Assembly (NCBI GenBank): GCA_026874595.1
Contig: CM049313.1
Span: 55,720,159 to 55,784,158, forward strand
Direction: 5' to 3'
Length of the DNA: 64,000 bases
From: Sipunculus nudus
Lineage: Eukaryota > Annelida > Sipuncula > Golfingiida > Sipunculidae
Part shown: piece after piece, positions 53,801-62,800 of the stretch
Numbering within the stretch: position 1 is the first letter of the stretch
How the letters are laid out: the number at the start of each line of letters is the position of its first letter
Notes under the pieces: model-generated
What the model was told of the DNA's origin: nothing
Seen by the model: only the letters and a program-made list of their open reading frames with translations
Database searches by the model: none
Translations under genes and position numbers: made by a program

Positions 53801-56800
53801 TAGAACATTGTTTCCAGCTTGTGGCACTTTAGCGGGCTGATCAGGTAACGGCAATCGACTGAGACAATCGGCATTGCTGTGATCTTTGCCTTCTCAGTAC
53901 TTGATCCTGTACGAGTATGCATGCTGCTAATGTCAGTGTCCATCTATGAATTCTGTCTGCAGCGTTCTGTGGTATAGCCCTATCCTCTCGAAATAATTCC
54001 AATAAGGGTTTATGATCGGTGTAGATGGTAAAGGTACGCCCATACAAGTATTGGTGGAATTTATTAACACCAAATATCACACTGAGACCTTCCTTATTAA
54101 TTTGGGCATAATGTCTCTCTGCTGGTGCCAGCATAGGCTATTGGGCGTTCGAAGCCATCCTCCATACGATGTGACAATACGGCCCCAATGCCATAAGGTG
54201 AGGCATCACATGACAAAACCATTTCTCTGTCACTGTCATAATGAATGAGCAACTGTGCCTACTGTAACATGTCTTTGGACTTCTGGAATGCACACTCTTG
54301 TGCAGGTCCCCATTTCCAATTCAGGCCTTTTTTCAACAGTTCATGGAGAGATGCCAGTTCTGTTGACACATTTGGCAGATATCTGTGGTAATAATTAAGC
54401 ATCCCCAGGTATGACTTCAACTGGATGACATTTTCTGGTGTTGGTGCCTCAATTATTGCACGAACTTTCTCTGGCACTGGTTTCACTCCTTCCCTTGAAA
54501 TACAATGTCCTAAGTACACAACCTCATCTGCCATGAATTAGCACTTGCTACGTTTCAGACGCAGTCCAGCATCACTTAATCTCTGAAACACATTTTCCAG
54601 GTTCTGCAAGTGAGCTGCTTCCGATTCACCAGAGATTAGGATATTATCGATTCTAACTACACCATAAGGAATTCCTTCCAACAGGTTTTCCATTATTCTC
54701 TGATAGATTCCTGGTGCCGACAAAATTCCGTATGGCATGCGTGTATAACGAAACAGTCCTTTGTGGGTATTTACTGTTGTATACTGTTTTGAGGAATCAT
54801 CAAGCAAAATCTGTTGATAGGCATGACTGATATCTAATTTGGTGAACTGCTGACAAACAGTGTGACAAACAAATCTTCAGTCTTTGGTATAGGATAATTG
54901 TCAAGTTTTGACACTTTGTTCACTGTGACTCTGTAGTCACCGCAGATTCGAAGCTATTTGTCTTCCTTAACAATGGGCACGATTGGCGCTGCCCAATCAC
55001 TGAAATCAACAGGCTCCAGTGTGCCTTCTTTGACTAATCTATCAAGTTCTGTTTCAATCTTGTCTTTAAGCACATATGGAACAGGTCTAGCTTTGCAATA
55101 AATTGGCTGTGCTTCACTATCAACTATTATCTTAGCTTTAGCACCTTGCAGTGTTCCTTGTCCTGATTCAAACAACTGTGAATATTTATCACACAACAGT
55201 TTCACAGGATGAGAGAAGTAATCTTGGCCAGTTCAGTTTTAAGACGCTCAACCAGTCACGTCCTAACAATGGGTGTGTGTCACTTGTCATAACTTCAACT
55301 TGCAAGTTTGACTCTTGATTTTCATAGTTTACAGGTAACAAGGCTGATCCGACTGATTTTATAGGTTCACCAGTGTATGTAGTTAACACAGTATCTGATG
55401 ACATTAACTCTGCTTCAGTTTTACCTGATTTAATCTTGTCCCACTGGTTTCCTGTGATATTACAGTTTTAGCTGACCCGGTGTCTAGTTCCATAGAAAGT
55501 GTATGTCCATTCACATTAACATCAACAAAAATTGGCTTGTCATTCTTAGCTTTTGCCCTAAGGGAGAACATTGGATATTCCTGGTCACTATCACAATCAG
55601 AACTGTACCTTGTACTATTGCTCTGCTCCTTGGCTAGCCAATTTGTTTTCTTAAACTTCCTGAATGGTTTTTGTGATTTTTTCTTAAGTTGAATACATTT
55701 CTTTATGTGTCCTTTCTTTGAAAAATGGTGGCACTCAGCTCTTTGAATTTGCAGCTACCACTGTCGAGGTTACCACCACATCGCCAGCAAGACCTTTTAT
55801 TTTATTTAAACGTTGGTGCAGCTGTGCCCTGTGACCTCCGTGAGCCTTGGAATTTTGACCTTTGACCTAGATTCTGAACTGCTCCACCTGGCTCAACTCT
55901 CTGGATTTCTCTGGCGTTATTAGCAGCCATTTCCATACCAAGAGCAATCTGTATAGCTCTCTCTTTTGTCAGCTCCGGCTCAGCTAATAATCTACGTTGT
56001 ACAGCATCATCTTTAATCCCTACAACAATCTGTCTCTCAACATATTGTCAAGCATGTTGCCGAAATTACAATGTTCCGACATTTTGCGTAACTCGGCCGC
56101 AAATGTTGACATACTTTCGCCCGGCTTCCTGGTGCGAGTATTAAACTCAAAACATTCTACGATCGCTGAAGGTGGTTGATTTAAATGCTTACCGACTAGC
56201 TGCGTTATCTCATCAAACGACTTAGAATCTGGCTTCTCTGGGGACAACAAATTCCTGATCAAACTATAAATTTTCGGGCCTGCCTTCAACAGGAAAATCA
56301 CCCTCTTTTTGGCGGCATCGGCAATCTGGTTTGCCTGGAAATACATTTCCAATCGCTCAACGTACTCGACCCATTCTTCCCCCTCAGAAAACTCTCTGAG
56401 TCGTCTGTAGGTAGCCATGACACCTTATGATCCTGTCGTCGCCAAATATTATGACGTGGTGGCCGGTAACAGTCAGTAAAACTCCAGACAGGTAAAACAC
56501 AACATCAGTTTATTCCATCATGGCCGTTCCAGCTGTTAACACACACAATGATACATGTCGCCCTCTGGCGGTACCGTAAATATTCGGTAATACCATAAAC
56601 ATAAACATATCAAGATATAACAGTCTGTTTGCTCCATTTCTGACACCAGCTAGGGCCCTTGGTACAATTTAAATTAAATCTGGCCCAGATATGCCAGTTT
56701 GTTTTTTATAGAAACTTATCCATGTATTTTAGAAAAAAAGAAAATAACTTGTCACATTTATATGTACATTAAAATTCAGTAAACACATCTGTATAACATA

Positions 56801-59800
56801 TCTGGCAGCAAAATCAGTGCCACTGAAGGCGTGGATTGATTAAAATCAGGGATTGGTTAAAATAACACCATCCCACAGTTTAGTCCAGAAGTAGGTTTAA
56901 TTATCATTGTTACAAACTCTGATATTAAAATGGTTACCAAAGCAACTCCTACATGTATACATCTCAACTTAATTCCAAAATATGAATGATGTCACAACAT
57001 TGTAAAAGCAATGCATGTGGCCCTGAAGTGCCAAACTGGCATAACTAGTGGCCCATGGGCCATGACACTCAGCTGAATTCAAGGAATGTTGAACAATGAG
57101 CAAAATGACAGCAAGAATGAAACAAGGGACCTATGGGTCACTGTGCTCAGCTGAAGTTGACCTTGAAGGTAAAAATCTAAAATAATATCAAATGGAGATC
57201 AAGTGTAAGAGGAAGAGGTAATAAAGGCCATGGTTGGTTTATATGATTGGTTTGTATTGATGAGCAAGAAATTGTTGCAAATAATATTTTGTGACCTGAC
57301 CATGTGTTTCCTAATGTTGAAACTGAAGCATGTGAGCAGTTTGTGAACAAATGATCTGTACTATTACCATGATCATCAGTTGGCTTTTTGATTAACTGTT
57401 GACATTTCAGTAGTTTACAAATTTGTTTAATTGAATATTTTTTGTATAATATATATTATTAATTATATGTATTTTTTATGAAATGTATACAGATGAAATA
57501 TAACTAATTAACAACATAAAACAGGGCAAACAAAGCCTGATCTCAAATTCTGCTGTGGCAGGAAAATAATGAACAAATGTTTGTATTAAATCCTAATTTT
57601 TTCATCACATCATTTTTTTTTAAATTTAAGTTTATATTTCTATACATTTCCAATAAAACAGATACATCTGAATATAAAAGTTGATTCATAATTCTCAATT
57701 GCATCATCATAAATCTCAATCTTGTCATATAACACCACACCATGCATACAAATGTTTATTTTTTTTTTTACCACAAAAATATATCTTTTAAATCTGCAAA
57801 ACAATAAATATCTAAAAATTATACTTGATTTAGAGTTCACAATTTTCAATTGTGTCTTTATTTATCCATAATGTGCTTCATATTTTATAAATTTAAGCAT
57901 ACTGATGGGTTCAATTATATGTTAAAATCATTTAAAAGAAAATTAATTTCTTTAAAAAAACTACATTAACACAACATGGCATCTTCTGGATTACACTTGA
58001 ATTACTTTTTTAAGGAAAGTGTTTGTATATTGGAGTGGAAACATTGTTACAATTAAGGAAATACAGTGAAAACAATAACAATTACTGCATTACACTTAGT
58101 GGGTTGGGTTTGTGGGGGGGGGGGTGATTGGGGTGGTGATATGAAAATAACTGTACACCTGTCACAGCAGGGGATCTCCCCAAGTGACTGTAACAAATCA
58201 GAAACCCTGGCATAGCCCGACTTCCAGTGACCTGGAGTGGACCCTGCATCTGTAATCTGTTATCAAAGCAAATGACTACAGTAGAGCCTCAAGAAAAAAA
58301 AATCAATAACTAGCTTAATTTTCAAGCTTTTATTTTCAAATTTCAGATTTAAACAAATTAAATATTTATGTTTACATGCTGTGAAAATTAAATCAATGGT
58401 ACATACAGGAGAAAAACGTGCCATGGTCAAAGTTGGGCTAAATTTAAGGTACTGATTTTATTTTTATGCTAATAACTTAAAAAATTTACAAAATTCAGAT
58501 CTAATTTTGGGTAAACAGTTAAATCTTAATTTAACATAGTTATATACTTGGGAAAATACTCTAGTTTCAAAATTTTCATGTTAAGTGAGTAAATATTTTT
58601 CCTGATTTTTTACAAAGTCTGATATGTTCAGGCCCATAACTTAAAGAATTTATACTTAACAGACTTCATTTCTGGCATGTACATAGGAACTATATAGAAG
58701 AATATTTATGGTAAATATGAGGAAAAACAGATGAGTGGTTTTGATATTAGGCAGTCCTGAAGAGTGAAAATAGGTTTTTAATAAAAATTTGAGGTTTTTC
58801 CTTAATTTCTCAAAGGAACGAAGTCGCAAAGACCCAGTTTTCGGCTTGGTAGGAGATCTTGGGGACATCTAACATTATGCTGAATTTTGGATTCCTAAGT
58901 CTTACGGTTTCAAAACGTGCCACATCTACGGACGGACGGACGGACGGACGGACGGACAGACGGACGGACGACGGACAATGGACCACGACTATAGCTCAGA
59001 TGACTTATAGTCAGCTGAGCTAAAAAAATCATGAATTTTGTGAAGAATCCAAAGAAATGGATTTCAGTGGGCTTTCAGACAGATGACCTTTTCATTTGAA
59101 GGTCTCATCAATAGAAAAAAAAGTGAAAAAACTGAAACAAGGCCTACAGGCCTAATGCGAACCTGTGCAAAGTTTAGGAGTATGAATGGAGGTTTATTTT
59201 TAAAATTTAATATTGATCCTCCAAAGTCCTGCATATCTACCTTAGTCATTATGATTTCAGCAAAATGGACGTTTCTGACCTGCAAATTTCGGACTAGGAC
59301 ATTTTAAAACCAGAATATGGGTAGTCAACAAGCCACTATGTGTATCCGCAGAAATCAGAGTGGGATGGGTGAAGTGAGGCATGGATTAAGTGGCAAGGGG
59401 AATAGAACGTGATATGTTGCATATTAGCATGGATGTCTGCAGCTTAAATGTGAATGTAGGTGGTGCCACCTGTCATAAAATCAAGAAAATTGTCCAGGAT
59501 GTATAAACCTGCAAAATTTCAGGTGGATAAGTCAAACTACTGCTGAGATATGAGTGGTTTTATCCCAAGGCAGTTCAACAGATGGATGTTGCGCATAAAT
59601 GGTTGCAGGTGGCACCACCAGTTTTGCCTTTGATGAAGAGCTATGTGAGATCTATACACAAGCAAAATTTTGGCCCAATCGGTCAAACGGTTCCCGAGAT
59701 ATGAGCTTGGATGTCTACAGAGTAAACGTGAATGTAGGTGGCGTCACCTGTCATAAAAGTGAGAAAGCTGTCCAGGATGTATAAACCTGCAAAATTTCAG

Positions 59801-62800
59801 GCGGATAAGTCAAACCACTGCTGAGATATGAGTGATTTTATCCCAAGGCAGATGAACAGATGGACTCTGTGCACAAATGGTTGCAGGTGGCAGCACCAGT
59901 TTTGCCTATGATGAAGATCTATGCGAGATCTATACACAGGCAAAATTTTGGCCCAATCGGTCAAACAGTTCCCGAGATATGAGCTTGGATGTCTGCAGAG
60001 TAAATGAAAATGTAGGTGGCGCCACCTGTCATAAATCGAGAAAGCTGTCCAGAATGTATAAACCTGGAAAATTTCAGGTGGATAAGTCAAACCACTGCTG
60101 AGATATGAGTGATTTTATCCAAAGGCAGATCAACAGATGGACGCTGTGCATAAGTGGTTGCAGGTGGTGCCACCAGTTTTGCCTATGATGAAGAGCTATG
60201 TAAGATCTATACACATGCAAAATTTTGGCCTAATCAGTCAAACGGTTCCCGAGATATGAGCTTGGATGTCTGCAGAGTAAATGTGAATGTAGGTGGCGCC
60301 ACCTGTCATAAAATCGAGAAAGCTGTCCAGGATGTATAAACCTGCAAAATTTCAGGAGGATAAGTAAAACCACTGCTGAGATATGAGTAATATTATCCAA
60401 AGGCAGATGAACAGATGGACACTGTGCAAAAGTGGTTGCAGGTGGCGCCACCATTTTTAGTGTATGTTATAAAGCTATCAAAGGGCTACATTTGTGCAAA
60501 TTTTTTAGCCTGATTGGTCAAACGGTTCCCTAGATATGTGGGTTTATGTGTGGAAACAGCCGCAAAAATGGATGCTGGGCAGCAAGGAAAGGTCAGAGGT
60601 CAACCAAAAATTAGGTTGCAGCAGTTCACATGTGACCTGATGATAAACCCGATTCGCTTAAAATGCAAACCAAGTTTTTTCAAACAGTTGAAAGATATAG
60701 TTCCAATAATCTGGGAATTCTGCATCTAAACATTGTGTCTAGACATCTAGATGCTGTGTCTAGACGTCCAGACACATTGTCTAGACACCCCCCCCCCCCG
60801 CCAGGTCAGTTGCCATGGTGATGTCTGGACCCCACCTGTTTGCACTGAGTGACCTCTTGACTTGGCTGCTGAAACTCAGTATGATGTCAAATCTGTTTTC
60901 AAATACAGAAAGCCTTTTTCAATTGGCTACAATGCTTTTTTAAAACTGTATTTACCCAATCTATTCTTAAAAAACTGGCAGAACCCTACCATAGAATAAA
61001 TCTTGTAAAGTTTAAACCAATCAGCTGAACAGTTTCATCATAAATCAGTGTATAAGCTAGAAGAGTTTAAAATTACGTTTTCACTTGTAAAAAACACATC
61101 AATGTAGGTGGCGCCACCAATACCTCAAAATCAGATATGACATATGTGACAAACATTAGTATAAAATTTGGTCATTATAGCTCAAGCCGTTTCTGAGATT
61201 TTAATTTTAGTGTGCTTTTTGGACAGATGACTAAGTTCAACCTCCTGTAACTTGGCCAGAAATCTCCGAACTGGAACCATTTGAACAAACTTAAGAGAGA
61301 TTGTTCCAGGGATTATTTCTGTGAAATATTGGACAATTTGGCTGGACAGTTTTAGAGAAAAAAATTTTTAAAGGTTTTTCAGGTTTTTCTCTATAAAATC
61401 TAAATTAATGCAGATACCCAATAATAAGCTCCAGGGCACCAAGTTTCACATGTGACGAATTCTTACATGTAATTTGGAGCTGCTAGCTCTTACAGTTTCT
61501 GACTTACAGCCATGGACGGCGGAAAGCCAGCCCTGGACGGCGGACGGCGGACGGCTGACGACGGACGGACGACGCTGCGCCATCGCATAAGCTCACAGGT
61601 TCACTAAAAATACAGGTAGTGCTACCAGTCTGCAGGAACTGATGAAACAGATACTGGAGCTTTTGTATTAACTTTTTAATTAATCTTCAGGTTTCCACAG
61701 AGACTTTTCATGGACTTCCCTTGATGTAAAGTTAGAAAATTCCAGGTCGAGTGGTTACAATTTGTGCCCTGTTAACAGATGACAGCATCTGAAGCTCTAA
61801 AAAATAAAGAAAAAAATGTGTAAAATTGGAAAAAAATACAGGTAGCGCCCCCAGTATGCAGGAACTGATGGAACACTGCACATGCCCTGTTAAGAGATGA
61901 CAGCCTCTGAACCTCTCAAAAAAAAAGAAAAAAATTTGTAAAATTGGAAAAAATACAGGTGGCATCACCAGTATGCAGGAACTGATGGAACACTCCATGA
62001 TCAATATTCATGCAAAGAATAATAGTGATCAATGCATTAGTTATTCAGCTACTTGAGCTTTTGTATCAAATTTTTTATTATTCTGGGGGGTACTTTCGAG
62101 ACCCATAGCTCGGAGAATATGGGTAACAGAGACCTAATTTCAGGTTTCCAAGGAGATTTTACATGGACCTCCCAGGATGTCAAGTTTGAAGCTTCCAGGT
62201 CCAGCATTTACGATTTGTACTGTGTTAATGACCGGGCAGCCGGACAGACAAACCAACGGACGACAGACGAAGCGTGATCGCTATAGCTCAGATGACTTTC
62301 AGTCAGCTGAGCTAAAAAAGATGCAATATATAAATGGTAAAAAAAAAAATTCATATAATAAACCCCTGGCTTACACTTACCTTTAACAGCAAGAAATAAA
62401 ACTATGCTATCAATTTTACTGTTATTTGTATATATTTGGAACTGAAACCAACAAATCTAGCTGACTGGATGAACGAGGTACTTGTGTTTCACACCATTTC
62501 TCCCAAGATGTGAATACCATAAGAAACCTGGAACTGATACCACGTATCTATTTTTATGCGTCTTTCTCAAATCTTGACCTTATATACCTTTTTTAAATAT
62601 AGAATGGATATTTATAAGGTATTAATATTTCAATGTACATTTCTTAAATCATGTCTTACCTGTTGAGAAAAATGGAATTGACATCTTCATGATTGATCGG
62701 GGGCTTTTTTGAGCTGGCAGCCATTTTGAATGGTCTTTGGAAAACAGACACGAGGGTGGCAAGCTGGTTCACGTATTCTTCCTCATTCTCCACCATACCA

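Larger units (their letters stand above)
53411..56622 (-). mobile_element. Second Ty3/Gypsy retrotransposon copy, decayed, 3' end missing
   Basis: Minus-strand element with a 5' LTR at about 56447-56622, then gag, protease, RT, RNase H and the integrase zinc-binding region in order. It stops within integrase shortly after YVWWPN at about 53490; the following sequence (ttcacaaagggg area at 53410) is not element-like. No 3' LTR was found, so no target duplication can be read. It is a different lineage member from the copy at 14529-17034 but has an LTR of similar length (176 versus 178 bp). Confidence 0.9.
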
